A DNA stretch of 64,000 nucleotides from Azospirillum lipoferum. GTDB lineage: Bacteria > Pseudomonadota > Alphaproteobacteria > Azospirillales > Azospirillaceae. Position 1 is the first letter of the stretch; each line of letters starts with the position of its first letter. Below, piece after piece: positions 26,519 to 35,149 of this stretch. The stretch is taken from NCBI RefSeq assembly GCF_024170005.1, contig NZ_JALJXJ010000005.1:186001-250000 (forward strand), written 5' to 3'. Below the pieces are notes generated by a model. The model saw only the letters and a program-made list of their open reading frames with translations, searched no databases and was not told where the DNA came from. A program made the translations under genes and the position numbers.

Positions 26519-26584
26519 TTATCGCCATTCCAATCTCCGGACGGCAGACCGGCCGGAGCGATAACGGCAATTCCTATCAGGAAT
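26519..26584. promoter_or_regulatory. Candidate LysR binding region between GST and LysR genes
   Basis: Two inverted-repeat pairs lie in the 110-bp divergent gap. TTATCGC (26519-26525) pairs with GCGATAA (26558-26564), and ATTCC-TATCA-GGAAT (26570-26584) contains a T-n11-A core of the sort bound by LysR proteins. The latter ends four bases before the LysR ATG, a position that would suit autorepression. Confidence 0.45.
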
Positions 26585-26588
26585 AACG

Positions 26589-27533
26589 ATGGACCGATTG
26601 CAGGCGATGGCCAGCTTCTTGCGGGTGGTGGAGACTGGCTCTTTCTCGGGTGCGGCCCGGCAGTTGGGGGTGGGGCAGCCGGCCATCTCCAAGACGATCG
26701 CGCAGTTGGAGGAGCGATTGCAGGTGCGCCTGCTGCTGCGGTCGACCCATGGCCTGACGCCCACCGAAGCGGGACTGCGTTTTTATGAGCGCGCGCGGCT
26801 CGCCATCCGGGAAGCCGATGAGGCGGAACTGGAGGCGCGGGGCGCCGGTGCCAGTTTGTCGGGCCGGCTGCGCATCTGCGCCGCGACCACTTTCGCCCGG
26901 CTGCTGATCGTGCCGCGCCTGCCCGAATTCCTGAACCGTCATCCGGAGCTGGACATGGAGGTGATCCTGGACGACCGGCTGATCGATCTGGTGTCCGAGG
27001 GGATCGACGTCGCGTTGCGCATGGGCACGCTGTCGGACTCGACGGCGGTGGCGCGGCGGATCGCCAGCGGTGGCCGCTCGGTCGTGGCGACGCCGGCGTA
27101 TCTGGCCCGCGCGGGCGTGCCGCGGACGCCGGCCGACCTCGCCGACCACGACGCGGTGGTCTATAGCCAGCTCAGCAACAGCTGGGCGTTCCGGCAGGGC
27201 GGGACCGAAGCATCGGTCGTGGTGCGCGGCCGGCTGCGGGTCAGCGCGGCGGAGGGCATTCGGGCGGCGGTGCTGGCCGATCTGGGGCTGGCGGTCGCGT
27301 CCGACTGGATGTTCGGCCCCGAGCTTGCCAACGGTTCGGTGCGGCGCGTGCTGGAGGACTGGACGCTGCCGCCGATCGATTTGTGGGCGGTGTTTCCCAC
27401 CGGTCGGCTGGCCAGCACCAAGGCGCGCGCCTTCGCGGAGTTCGTCGCCGGCATCGTGAACGGTAACGGTGCGCCGGAGGAGGTGGAGTTGGGGGGAGGC
27501 CATTCCCAGCGGGATCATTCCCAGGAGGCATAG
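26589..27533 (+). CDS. LysR-family transcriptional regulator
   Basis: A 314-residue LTTR with an N-terminal winged HTH (MDRLQAMASFLRVVETGSFS, then VGQPAISKTIAQLEERLQVR) and a periplasmic-binding-protein-like effector domain from about residue 90. It belongs to the large group with SGRLRICAATTFARL and the C-terminal FPTGRLASTKARAFAEFV. It probably controls the divergent GST operon and perhaps the downstream AhpD-like and SDR genes. A second, deleted copy of the same family survives at 23357-23546. Confidence 0.92.
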   Translation: MDRLQAMASFLRVVETGSFSGAARQLGVGQPAISKTIAQLEERLQVRLLLRSTHGLTPTEAGLRFYERARLAIREADEAELEARGAGASLSGRLRICAATTFARLLIVPRLPEFLNRHPELDMEVILDDRLIDLVSEGIDVALRMGTLSDSTAVARRIASGGRSVVATPAYLARAGVPRTPADLADHDAVVYSQLSNSWAFRQGGTEASVVVRGRLRVSAAEGIRAAVLADLGLAVASDWMFGPELANGSVRRVLEDWTLPPIDLWAVFPTGRLASTKARAFAEFVAGIVNGNGAPEEVELGGGHSQRDHSQEA

Positions 27534-27625
27534 GCATTAGTCGCCCGGCCCGCCTACGCGCCGCCTCTGGAATGGGTCAGGGTCCGAGCCGTCGAACGCA
27601 ACCGACGGAACAAGGACCCTCCACC

Positions 27626-28186
27626 ATGACCCAGTTCACCAGCCACACCCTCGACACCGCCCCGGAAGCCGCAAAGCCGATTTTCGAGGGCGTGAAGGCC
27701 GCTTTCGGCTTCGTGCCCAATCTGCAATCCTATATGGCGGAATCGCCGGAACTGCTGGCCGGCTACACGGCGCTGTGGGACCTGTTCTCCAAGACCACGC
27801 TCAGCGTGCATGAGCAGCAGGTCGTCTATCTGACCGCCAATTTCGAGAACGCGTGCCACTACTGCATGGCCGGCCATACCACGCTCGCCCGGATGCAGAA
27901 GATGGGCGAGGACGTGATCGCCGCGCTGCGCGCCGGCAGCGAACTGCCCGATGCGCGGCTGGAGGCGCTGCACCGCTTCGCCACGCTGGTGGTGCGCAAT
28001 CGCGGCTGGGTCGCCGACACGGACGTCGATGCCTTCCTGGCGTCCGGCTTCACCCGCCGCAACGTCCTGGAAGTGGTGCTCGGCGTCGCCACCAAGGTGA
28101 TGAGCAACTACACCAACCACATCACCCACACGCCGCTCGATGCCTTCATGAAGGGCAATGAGTGGAGCAAGCCCGCCGTCGCCTGA
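27626..28186 (+). CDS. Carboxymuconolactone decarboxylase/AhpD-like protein
   Basis: A 186-residue all-helical protein with the redox motif CHYCMAGH (CxxC followed by His) typical of AhpD-like alkylhydroperoxidases. ATG 27626 is chosen because the upstream part of the frame does not resemble the family. It probably reduces peroxides or supports the peroxiredoxin-like protein encoded nearby on the other strand. The SDR gene follows 73 bp later. Confidence 0.88.
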   Translation: MTQFTSHTLDTAPEAAKPIFEGVKAAFGFVPNLQSYMAESPELLAGYTALWDLFSKTTLSVHEQQVVYLTANFENACHYCMAGHTTLARMQKMGEDVIAALRAGSELPDARLEALHRFATLVVRNRGWVADTDVDAFLASGFTRRNVLEVVLGVATKVMSNYTNHITHTPLDAFMKGNEWSKPAVA

Positions 28187-28259
28187 TGCAAGGCGGAGCG
28201 CTGTTCTCGCCCCCCAACCCGACAGGTCCCGTCACTGAACCGATCTACACGGAGCTGAC

Positions 28260-29066
28260 ATGATTCTTTCTGGAAAACGCGCGCTGATCACCGGCGGCTC
28301 CAGCGGCATCGGCTTTGCCGCCGCCCAGGCGCTGGGTGAAAAGGGAGTGGCCCTTGCCATCACCGGCCGGCGCCCCGACCGGCTGACCGCCGCAGTCGAG
28401 ACCTTGCAGAAGGCTGGAGCGTCGGTGACCGGCATCGTGGCCGATGTCGCGACCATCGAGGGGCGTCTGCAGACGCTCGAACGCGCACTCGGCGCACTGG
28501 GTGGACTCGACATCCTGGTCAACAACGCCGGCGGCGTTCGCGCCGGGCGGCTGGAGCAGGTCACGGAGGAGGACATCCTCGCGATGATCGCCGTCGATCT
28601 GACCGCGCCCATCCTGCTGACGCGGGCCGCCCTACCGGTGCTGCGCGCCAGCGGCGAAGGAATGGTGGTGAACATATCGTCGGGCCTGGGGCTCGTCGGC
28701 GCGCCATTCTACGCCACCTATGCCGGCGCCAAGGCGGGCCTGGCACGATTCGGCGAGGCCTTGCGCCGCGAACTGAAGGGCGAGGGCGTCCATGTGCTGA
28801 CCGTTTATCCCGGCGCCACCGACACCCCGATGATGGCGTCGAACAACGCCGGTCCGGAGCTGGGCTTCACCCGCGAGAGCGCGGAAGCCGTGGCTGCGGC
28901 CATCGTGGCGGGGATCGAAACGGAGGCGCTGGAGGTGATCCGCGGCGGCGAAGTGCGGGCGGCGATGATCGCGCTCAACCGGGATGACCCGCTGGCCATC
29001 GATGCGCGGTTCCTCAATCTCAAGGCTCGCCTTGAGGCGGCGGTCAAGGAGCATGCCGCCTTGTGA
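28260..29066 (+). CDS. SDR-family oxidoreductase
   Basis: A 268-residue SDR with TGGSSGIG (about residues 11-18), NNAGG, the catalytic YAGAK and a C-terminal extension after VLTVYPGATDTPMM characteristic of the DltE/YqjQ-like group of classical SDRs. It is followed five bases after the stop by a strong hairpin. The substrate is unknown. Confidence 0.88.
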   Translation: MILSGKRALITGGSSGIGFAAAQALGEKGVALAITGRRPDRLTAAVETLQKAGASVTGIVADVATIEGRLQTLERALGALGGLDILVNNAGGVRAGRLEQVTEEDILAMIAVDLTAPILLTRAALPVLRASGEGMVVNISSGLGLVGAPFYATYAGAKAGLARFGEALRRELKGEGVHVLTVYPGATDTPMMASNNAGPELGFTRESAEAVAAAIVAGIETEALEVIRGGEVRAAMIALNRDDPLAIDARFLNLKARLEAAVKEHAAL

Positions 29067-29070
29067 GCAA

Positions 29071-29115
29071 GGATCGGCAGCGGGGAGCGGCGATCAAACC
29101 GCTCCCGGCCGATCC
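29071..29115 (+). terminator. Strong long hairpin after the SDR gene, bidirectional position
   Basis: GGATCGG...GGGAGCGG pairs with CCGCTCCC...CCGATCC around an 8-nt loop, giving about 15 base pairs with a small internal bulge. It starts five bases after the SDR stop. The following TTCCT is a weak T-tract. Because the anti-sigma gene converges from the other side, it may also end that transcript. Confidence 0.7.
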
Positions 29116-29230
29116 TTCCTGAGTGTCTCTCCGCCACGTCTACGGGTGTTGGCTTTACGGTGGCGCACCGAGGCCAATGGCGTTTTCGCATCGTCGATTG
29201 GGCAGGTCGACGAGCCGTGATCCTCCGACC

Positions 29231-30010
29231 CTACGCACCCTTGCCGATCTGGCGCCGCACCTCGTCGGCAATGGGATGCAGAAGCGCCTGCGCATCGGCG
29301 GGGCCGACCAGGCTGTAGCCCATGCCCTTGGCCGCCCATGAAAAGCCGCTGGCCGCCGGCTGGCTCAAGGGCTGCATCGGGACATCCCGATCGACCGTCA
29401 TGGGGCGGCTCAGCATGACCAGACGCGTGCCATGGTCATCGTCATACATGAAGAGGGCTGCGGGCCCGTGCGGGGTCGCGACGACCCGTCCGCCCATGAA
29501 GCGGTAGCCCGACGCTTCGAGGTTCGGAACTCCGACCTGCCGTCCCAGACGGGTGAAGATCCAATCGGCAAGCTCGGTGCCGGCGCCGGCGCGCAGTTCG
29601 ACCGGACGGAGGCGGTCAGGGCTGTAGACGGCGTAATTGTCCGCAGCCTCCTGGCCGAGCGAGGCGACGCCCTGGGCCGGCGGATCGGACAACCCCCGCA
29701 GCGTCCAGCCGCCGGCACCGCCGAAGCCTATCAATACGGCCGCGGCGGCGGCGGCCCACCATGGCAGGCGGGATCGGCGCCCTTGGCGTTCCGCGATGTG
29801 CCGGACGTTGAGTGCCGCGGGAACCGGTTCGTCGGCGATCGGCAGGAGAAGGGCTCTGAGATCGTCGCGTTGGGCCGCATAACCCGACACGCGCTCCGCC
29901 ACGTCGGGATGGGCTTCCAGATAGGCCGCCACCTCGGCCTGCCGAACGGGATCGAGGCGCTGGTCGACGAAGGCGTTGAGATCGTCCTCGGTGATCGGGC
30001 GGCTGATCAT
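29231..30010 (-). CDS. Membrane-anchored anti-sigma factor
   Basis: A 259-residue protein: an N-terminal zinc-less anti-sigma domain (TEDDLNAFVDQRLDP, then VAAYLEAHPDVAERV, as in RskA/ChrR-like proteins), one membrane span (PWWAAAAAAVLIGFGGAGGW, about 85-105) and a periplasmic domain of about 150 residues. Its start overlaps the sigma gene stop by four bases. It should sequester the ECF sigma factor encoded immediately upstream. The family is clear; the signal is unknown. Confidence 0.87.
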   Translation of the reverse strand: MISRPITEDDLNAFVDQRLDPVRQAEVAAYLEAHPDVAERVSGYAAQRDDLRALLLPIADEPVPAALNVRHIAERQGRRSRLPWWAAAAAAVLIGFGGAGGWTLRGLSDPPAQGVASLGQEAADNYAVYSPDRLRPVELRAGAGTELADWIFTRLGRQVGVPNLEASGYRFMGGRVVATPHGPAALFMYDDDHGTRLVMLSRPMTVDRDVPMQPLSQPAASGFSWAAKGMGYSLVGPADAQALLHPIADEVRRQIGKGA

Positions 30011-30543
30011 TTCACCCTCCGCAAATGGGATCGTCCGGCAGGTTCGGCCGGCATCTCCCTGATGCTCTTCAGCAGCTTTTCACGCGCACGCGACAATCGT
30101 GACATCACGGTCCCTATCGGAACATCGAGAATCCTGGCCGCATCCGCATAGGAGAGGTCTTCTATGCTGACGAGCAGAATGACCGCGCGCTGGTCCTCGG
30201 GAAGTGCTTCGAGCGCACGCAACAGGGCCCGGTGATGCAGGCCATCCTCCTGCGACGGAGGTGTCGAGAGCCAGTTTTCGGCGGACTCGACGTCGATGTC
30301 CGGGGATCGCGTGGATCTGCGCTTCAATTCCGTCATGGCGAGGTTGTGCAGGATGGTGAAGACCCACCGGCGAGTGTCGCCGTCGACCCGGCGCTGGTTC
30401 CAGTGGGCGATGGCGCGTTCCAGGCAGTCCTGGACCAGATCGTCGGCCGCCGTACGATCGCGAAGCAGCGAGCGTGCGTATCGGCGAAGCACCGGTATGA
30501 GGGGTTCAAGCAGTTCGATCATCATCGGGCATCGTGCGACCAT
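30007..30543 (-). CDS. ECF RNA polymerase sigma factor
   Basis: A 178-residue sigma factor with region 2 (LVQDCLERAIAHWNQRRVDG, then RRWVFTILHNLAMTELKRR) and region 4 (PEDQRAVILLVSIEDLSYAD, then LDVPIGTVMSRLSRAREKLL). The start may be the internal MMIELLEP at about 30525. It follows the YncE-like gene by 71 bp and is translationally coupled to its anti-sigma. It likely activates its own operon including DUF305 and YncE. Confidence 0.92.
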   Translation of the reverse strand: MVARCPMMIELLEPLIPVLRRYARSLLRDRTAADDLVQDCLERAIAHWNQRRVDGDTRRWVFTILHNLAMTELKRRSTRSPDIDVESAENWLSTPPSQEDGLHHRALLRALEALPEDQRAVILLVSIEDLSYADAARILDVPIGTVMSRLSRAREKLLKSIREMPAEPAGRSHLRRVK

Positions 30544-30614
30544 GAAGACTGAGAACTAGGATACTGGGACTTGCGGCCGGCCCGCTTCCGGTTCGAGGGT
30601 GGGCCGGCCGGATG

Positions 30615-32078
30615 TCACCGCACCTGGATCTGGACGACGGCGCCGGGCCGGGCCGCCGTGCCCTCGGTTATGACCAGATATCGCTTCTCGGCCTTCGCGG
30701 TGTTCTGCACGATCTGTCGGATCGGTCCCGCTGCATTGACGATCGCCGAGCCGGCCGGATTCGTCATGAAGGCGGCGAGCGGCTGCAGTGTGCCGTGGCC
30801 GGCTTCGGTCTCGGCCAGCGCCAGCACATAGGGCTTCTTGGGTTCGAGGTTCGTCACGGAGGCCTGGAGAATCTGGATCAGCCCCTGGTCGAACAACGAC
30901 ACCGTAGTGACGGCCTTGCCGGGCTTTCCGTCTGCCGGGACCGCAAGGTCGAGATGCGTCGCCTGCCCGGCGACACCGAGCGGGGTCAGGTTGTCGGTTC
31001 CGGCACCTTCGGGCACGGCGTCGGGCACATAGGTGATCGCCTGCGGCGCCTGGCCGATCGGCACGGTCGCGATCACCTTGTTCGTAATGGTATCGATCGC
31101 GGTCATTCCGTCGGCATTCTCCAGCCCGACATAGATGCGGCTGCCGTCGCCCGACGGCCAGATGCCATGCGGCAGGTTGCCGACGGGAATGGTCGCAACC
31201 TGCTCGAAGCTATCGGTACGGAAAACCTTCACTTCGTTCAGGCCGCCGATGGTGACGTAGGCGAATGTGCCATTGGCGTTGTGTGCGAAATTGACGTGGT
31301 TGGTGATCGGGCCGGTATCGAGCGTCTTGATCAGGTCGAACGGCGGCTGGGCATTGAAGACCTGGGTCTTGCCGACATCCTTCAGGGTGAACCAGACCTG
31401 CCGGCCATCCGGGGTCGCCGCGATGTTGGGACAGAATGGACTGGCCTGCTGGATGCGGGCGACGATCTGGTGATCCGCCACACTGACGACATCCGTCTCC
31501 GGGTTGAACGACGAGCAGATGTAGCCGTATTTTCCGTCCGGCGAGAAGATCTGCATGCCGGGTCCGTTGGGCGTCTTGATGCGGGTCTTCTCTTCGAAGG
31601 TCTTGGCATCGAGGACGGCGACATAGTCCTCGCCGCGCACGGTGACCCAGACCTCGCTGCCGTCCTGGGTGTAGAACGCCTCGTGAGGCGAGCGTCCGAC
31701 ATAGGTGGTGTGCTTGACCGAATTGGCGGCCGTGTCGATGAAGGTGACCGAGTTGGAGCCGATCGAAACCACCGCGATGGTCTTGCGGTCGGGGGAGAAG
31801 CCCATGCCGTGGACCAGGACCTGCCCTTTGTAGAGTGGGCTGAAGTTCGCCGGCTGCGGGTCTCCCAGGCGAATGACGCCGAGCAATTTGTTGTCGACGG
31901 GATCGATGACCGAAACCGTGTTCGAGAACTGCTCCGCCGCGTAGATGCGATCGCGGTGGCTGATCGGAAAATCCGGTGCCGTGCTGGCGTAGGGCGCTTG
32001 CCCGGCATAGGCGGGCAGATGCACCGCAAGCATGGAGCCGGCGATCATCGCCAGAGCGGTAAGCAGACGACTCTTCAT
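30615..32078 (-). CDS. Secreted YVTN/YncE-type beta-propeller protein
   Basis: A 487-residue protein with a signal peptide (MKSRLLTALAMIAGSMLAV, cleavage after AYA) and repeated propeller blades such as NTVSVIDPVDNKLLGVIRLG, DYVAVLDAKTFEEKT and EVKVFRTDSFEQVATIPVG. The final 130 residues form a separate domain. YncE-like propellers are periplasmic and of uncertain role; some bind DNA or metals. Its ATG overlaps the DUF305 stop, so both are made together, and an ECF sigma pair follows. Confidence 0.87.
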   Translation of the reverse strand: MKSRLLTALAMIAGSMLAVHLPAYAGQAPYASTAPDFPISHRDRIYAAEQFSNTVSVIDPVDNKLLGVIRLGDPQPANFSPLYKGQVLVHGMGFSPDRKTIAVVSIGSNSVTFIDTAANSVKHTTYVGRSPHEAFYTQDGSEVWVTVRGEDYVAVLDAKTFEEKTRIKTPNGPGMQIFSPDGKYGYICSSFNPETDVVSVADHQIVARIQQASPFCPNIAATPDGRQVWFTLKDVGKTQVFNAQPPFDLIKTLDTGPITNHVNFAHNANGTFAYVTIGGLNEVKVFRTDSFEQVATIPVGNLPHGIWPSGDGSRIYVGLENADGMTAIDTITNKVIATVPIGQAPQAITYVPDAVPEGAGTDNLTPLGVAGQATHLDLAVPADGKPGKAVTTVSLFDQGLIQILQASVTNLEPKKPYVLALAETEAGHGTLQPLAAFMTNPAGSAIVNAAGPIRQIVQNTAKAEKRYLVITEGTAARPGAVVQIQVR

Positions 32079-32572
32079 TGGGACTCACCCTCTTTCATGT
32101 GCATGTGCATTGCAGACGGAGGGATCTGCGAGGCAGGCGAGTGAGGCGGGACCTGGGTCGGTACCGGCAGGGACGGCGGCAGCGGCTGGCCCAGGGCCAT
32201 GCGCATCGCGGCGATCTCCTGCTGCTGCTCGACGATGATCTCCTGCGCGATGCGCTGAAGCTGCTCGTTCTTCCCGTACCGCAGTTCGGCGAGCGCCATG
32301 TCGATCGCGCCCTGATGGTGGGGAATCATCATCGCCGTGAAATCGGCGTCAATGTCGCCCGTCGGCTTCACAGCCATGCCGGACATCATCCTGTCCATGG
32401 CGGCGTTGTTTTCCGCAAGGAACGGCGCTTCGTTGTCGAGCGCCGATGTCGCGGCCGGCTCGGCTGCCGACTCGGCTGAGTGGGTATGGGCAGTTTGGGC
32501 ATCGGCAGGCGTTGACGCCGCCATTCCCGTTGTCAAGATGAGGGCCACGGCGGCCACTATCGGATATCGCAT
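32075..32572 (-). CDS. Exported DUF305 protein (CopM-like)
   Basis: A 165-residue periplasmic protein: signal peptide ending ADA, then a four-helix DUF305 domain with the conserved MIPHHQGAIDMALAELRYGK and MSGM metal-type residues, and a Met/His-rich tail (MHMHMKEGE). DUF305 proteins such as CopM bind copper. It heads a four-gene minus-strand operon with the YncE-like propeller and the ECF sigma/anti-sigma pair, suggesting a copper or periplasmic stress response. Confidence 0.9.
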   Translation of the reverse strand: MRYPIVAAVALILTTGMAASTPADAQTAHTHSAESAAEPAATSALDNEAPFLAENNAAMDRMMSGMAVKPTGDIDADFTAMMIPHHQGAIDMALAELRYGKNEQLQRIAQEIIVEQQQEIAAMRMALGQPLPPSLPVPTQVPPHSPASQIPPSAMHMHMKEGESQ

Positions 32573-32728
32573 AGGAGGCTCTTCGGTCTGTCTCGTCGCG
32601 GTCTTGACGGGGTGGACTGGCCGGCCACACGATTATTCCGCGCCACGCAGATTTTTTTGCGAAGGATGGGGCGCTCGTCCCATGGGCGGCAGGCCGTCTG
32701 CTTCCCGGCATAACGCGCAAAGTCCAGC

Positions 32729-33130
32729 TCAGGTTTTCGCCGGATTGAGCAGCACCCAGAGTCTGGCGATCCTGCCATCGACGACTTCCGCCACATCGCT
32801 TCCCGTGACCGCAACCGGGCCGTCGGCCGGACCCGCTTTCCAGGACAGCGATCCGAGACCGTGATGGCCCACGGCGTCGCCCTCCGGCTGGAAGCGAAAC
32901 GCAGGTCCGAACTGCTCCAGGAGAGCGCCCGCGACCTCCGAGATGGCCGCACGTCCCCTGACGATGTTCGTCGGTTCGTACATGATCGGCTCGGCCACGA
33001 AGAGTTCTGCGACGGCTGCGGCGCGCTTCCCGGCGTCCCGCTCATTGAAGACGTGTTCCAGGTTCGAGCGCAGAAGCCGGTTGTAGTCCGGTTCTTCGGA
33101 TGAATGCGCCGTGTGATCCGCATTGGACAT
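32729..33130 (-). CDS. SnoaL/NTF2-like small protein
   Basis: A 133-residue protein with the cone-shaped NTF2-like fold pattern: N-terminal helices (NLEHVFNERDAGKRAAAVAE), VAEPIMYEPTN, GRAAISEVAGALLEQFG and the strands VAVTGSDVAEVVDGRIARLW. No catalytic residues can be assigned. It stands alone upstream of a gene-remnant junction. Such proteins are often polyketide-type cyclases or ketosteroid isomerase relatives. Confidence 0.8.
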   Translation of the reverse strand: MSNADHTAHSSEEPDYNRLLRSNLEHVFNERDAGKRAAAVAELFVAEPIMYEPTNIVRGRAAISEVAGALLEQFGPAFRFQPEGDAVGHHGLGSLSWKAGPADGPVAVTGSDVAEVVDGRIARLWVLLNPAKT

Positions 33131-33176
33131 TGTGCTTCCCCTTGCTGGAACGGCCTGGCAGCCGTCGTGGGACGGT

Positions 33177-33385
33177 TCAGAGTTTCACCAGGTTCAGAGC
33201 GGGGAGTGGTCCGCCGGGGAACTGGGTCAGGCGGCTGCCGAGGGCGAGCGAGCCGAGGTCGATGCCGAAGAAGCCGAGTTGATCGATCAGGGCGCCCACC
33301 CGCGCCTTGGCTTCGGCATCGTCGCCGGAATAGAACAGCACGCGCTTGCCGCCATCGCCGATGTGGCGACGAATGCGGAATAACC
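33177..33385 (-). pseudogene. NADPH-dependent F420 reductase-like remnant (C-terminal end)
   Basis: The minus frame GDGGKRVLFYSGDDAEAKAR, followed by VGALIDQLGFFGIDLGSLAL and FPGGPLPALNLVKL, is the complete C-terminal 65 residues of the NAD(P)-binding F420-reductase-like family. The Rossmann N-terminus is missing: upstream of about 33385 the DNA codes on the other strand for a LysR effector domain. The break is a deletion or inversion junction. Confidence 0.72.
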
Positions 33386-34046
33386 GGCCGGCGTGCTGAA
33401 GGTCAGCCTGCCGCCGACCTTCGGCATCACGCATGTCCTGCCCCTGCTGCCCGGCTTTCTGGCCCGCTATCCGCTGATCCGGCCGGAATGGCATTTCGAG
33501 AACCGCCCGGTGGACCTGATCGCCGAAGGATATGATGCGGCGATCGGCGGTGGCTTTGACCTCGCGACGGGCGTGGTGGCGCGCCCGCTGGCGCCCGCCC
33601 ACATCATCGCGGTGGCGTCGCCGGCCTATATGACCGGCCGGATGGCGCCGGTCGATCCATCCGGACTGGCGGAACTCCAGGGAATCGTCATGAGCTCCGT
33701 CCACACCGGCCGTGTGCGCCAATGGACGATGCGCGATGCGGCGGGTGTCGAACTGCCGGCGATGCTGTCGGAGAGTATCGTCGTCAACGATCCGGCCGCG
33801 ATGCGTGAGGCGGCACTGCTCGGGCTCGGCGTTGCGCTTCTCGCTGTACCGGACGTGCTTCAGCATCTTGAGCGGGGCGATCTGCTGCGCCTCGTGCCCC
33901 GGTGGTACGCTGACGCGGGCGCGATCTCGCTCTCCTATGCGAGCCGCGCCCAGATGCCGGCAAAGACACGGGTGTTCATCGACACGCTGCTCGACCTGTT
34001 CCGTCGGGACCGTCTTGCCGAGCGTTTTGCCGGAAGTTTGGGATAG
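33386..34046 (+). pseudogene. LysR regulator remnant (effector domain only, no HTH)
   Basis: From GTG 33393 the plus strand encodes 217 residues of an LTTR substrate-binding domain: LKVSLPPTFGITHVLPLLPG, RPVDLIAEGYDAAIGGG, VASPAYM, ALLGLGVALLAVPDVL. A TAA lies 12 bases before the GTG, so the DNA-binding N-terminus is absent. It abuts the truncated F420-reductase-like fragment and reads as one half of a fused deletion scar. A truncated but expressed effector domain cannot be excluded. Confidence 0.75.
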
Positions 34047-34077
34047 CGAGCAGGCTCTGTTTACACGAATGCTGCAT

Positions 34078-35037
34078 CTACTGTGCCTCGCCCGGCAAGC
34101 CGGTTCCGCTGCTGGTTTTCGGCAATGGGATACAGCCATATTCCGAATTTTCCGGCTGGATCCGTGCCCTGGCCGCTTTCAGGTCGCGGGCCGGCGGCAG
34201 CCGGAACATACGGCCATAGTCGCGCGTGAACTGAGTGACGCTTTCATACCCGACCGCATAGGCAGCATTGCTGATCGGTTCACCGTCCGCCAGCATCATC
34301 CGGCGCGCTTCGATCAGTCTCAACTGCTTCTGATACTGGAGCGGCGTCAGGGAGGTCACGGACTTGAAGTGCTCATGAAAGGTGGAGGGGCTCATGCCGG
34401 CCACCTCGGCCAGATGCTCCACCCGGAGCGGTCGGGCGAAGCCGTCACGAATGACGGCGACCGCCCGCGCCACCCGGCGTGCATGGCTGTTGGTGACGCC
34501 CAGGCTGCGGATGGCTTCCCCGTGCAGCCCGGCAAGCAACCAGTAATGCAGTTCGCGAAGCAGCTGCGGCTGTAGGATCGGCACCGAGGCCGGCCTGTCG
34601 AGCAGCCGCAGCAAGCGCAGGGCGGAGTCGGCCACCTCCGCCTCCGTCGGATGGATACTGACCGGCCTGCCGGCGGCGAACGGGGCGGCTCCCATTTCCG
34701 CGACGAGTGCTTCGATGACCGCAAGATCGAGGTCGATGACCAGCGAGAAGTAGGGTGTGTTCGGATTGGCGCGTATGACTTGGCTGACCGTCGGCACATC
34801 GGCGGCGATCAGCAGGGATTCGCCGGCACCGAATTCGAAGCTGTCGCCCCCCATGCTCACCCGCTTGGCACCCTGCAGCACCAGCGCGACCAGCGGCCGG
34901 CTGACGGCATACCGCAGCGGCGTCGGGCCGGTCTCCCGGATCAGCGTCAGACCCGGGATCGGCGTTCGGGCAATGCCGTCGCGGTCGGCATGCGTCTGCG
35001 CGTACCGGCGCACGGTGTCCAGCAAGCTGTCAGTCAT
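34078..35037 (-). CDS. AraC-family regulator (PF06719-type N-terminus)
   Basis: A 319-residue regulator. The N-terminal domain (TPIPGLTLIRETGPTPLRYA, then LVLQGAKRVSMGGDSFEFGA) is the AraC_N type and the C-terminal double HTH ends YAVGYESVTQFTRDYGRMFR. ATG 35037 is chosen because upstream codons are not family-like. It lies 112 bp downstream of the SDR gene on the same strand; regulators of this group commonly control such neighbouring SDR genes. Confidence 0.88.
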   Translation of the reverse strand: MTDSLLDTVRRYAQTHADRDGIARTPIPGLTLIRETGPTPLRYAVSRPLVALVLQGAKRVSMGGDSFEFGAGESLLIAADVPTVSQVIRANPNTPYFSLVIDLDLAVIEALVAEMGAAPFAAGRPVSIHPTEAEVADSALRLLRLLDRPASVPILQPQLLRELHYWLLAGLHGEAIRSLGVTNSHARRVARAVAVIRDGFARPLRVEHLAEVAGMSPSTFHEHFKSVTSLTPLQYQKQLRLIEARRMMLADGEPISNAAYAVGYESVTQFTRDYGRMFRLPPARDLKAARARIQPENSEYGCIPLPKTSSGTGLPGEAQ

Positions 35038-35149
35038 CGACCTGATACCAGTTCGTGGTGGCGACCCGGGGCGAAGGGCCCGGTGGGATGGACGTTCGCC
35101 TGTTCGCCAAAGGACGTTCCTCCCACCGGGTTTGATGCTCCGATCAGGC

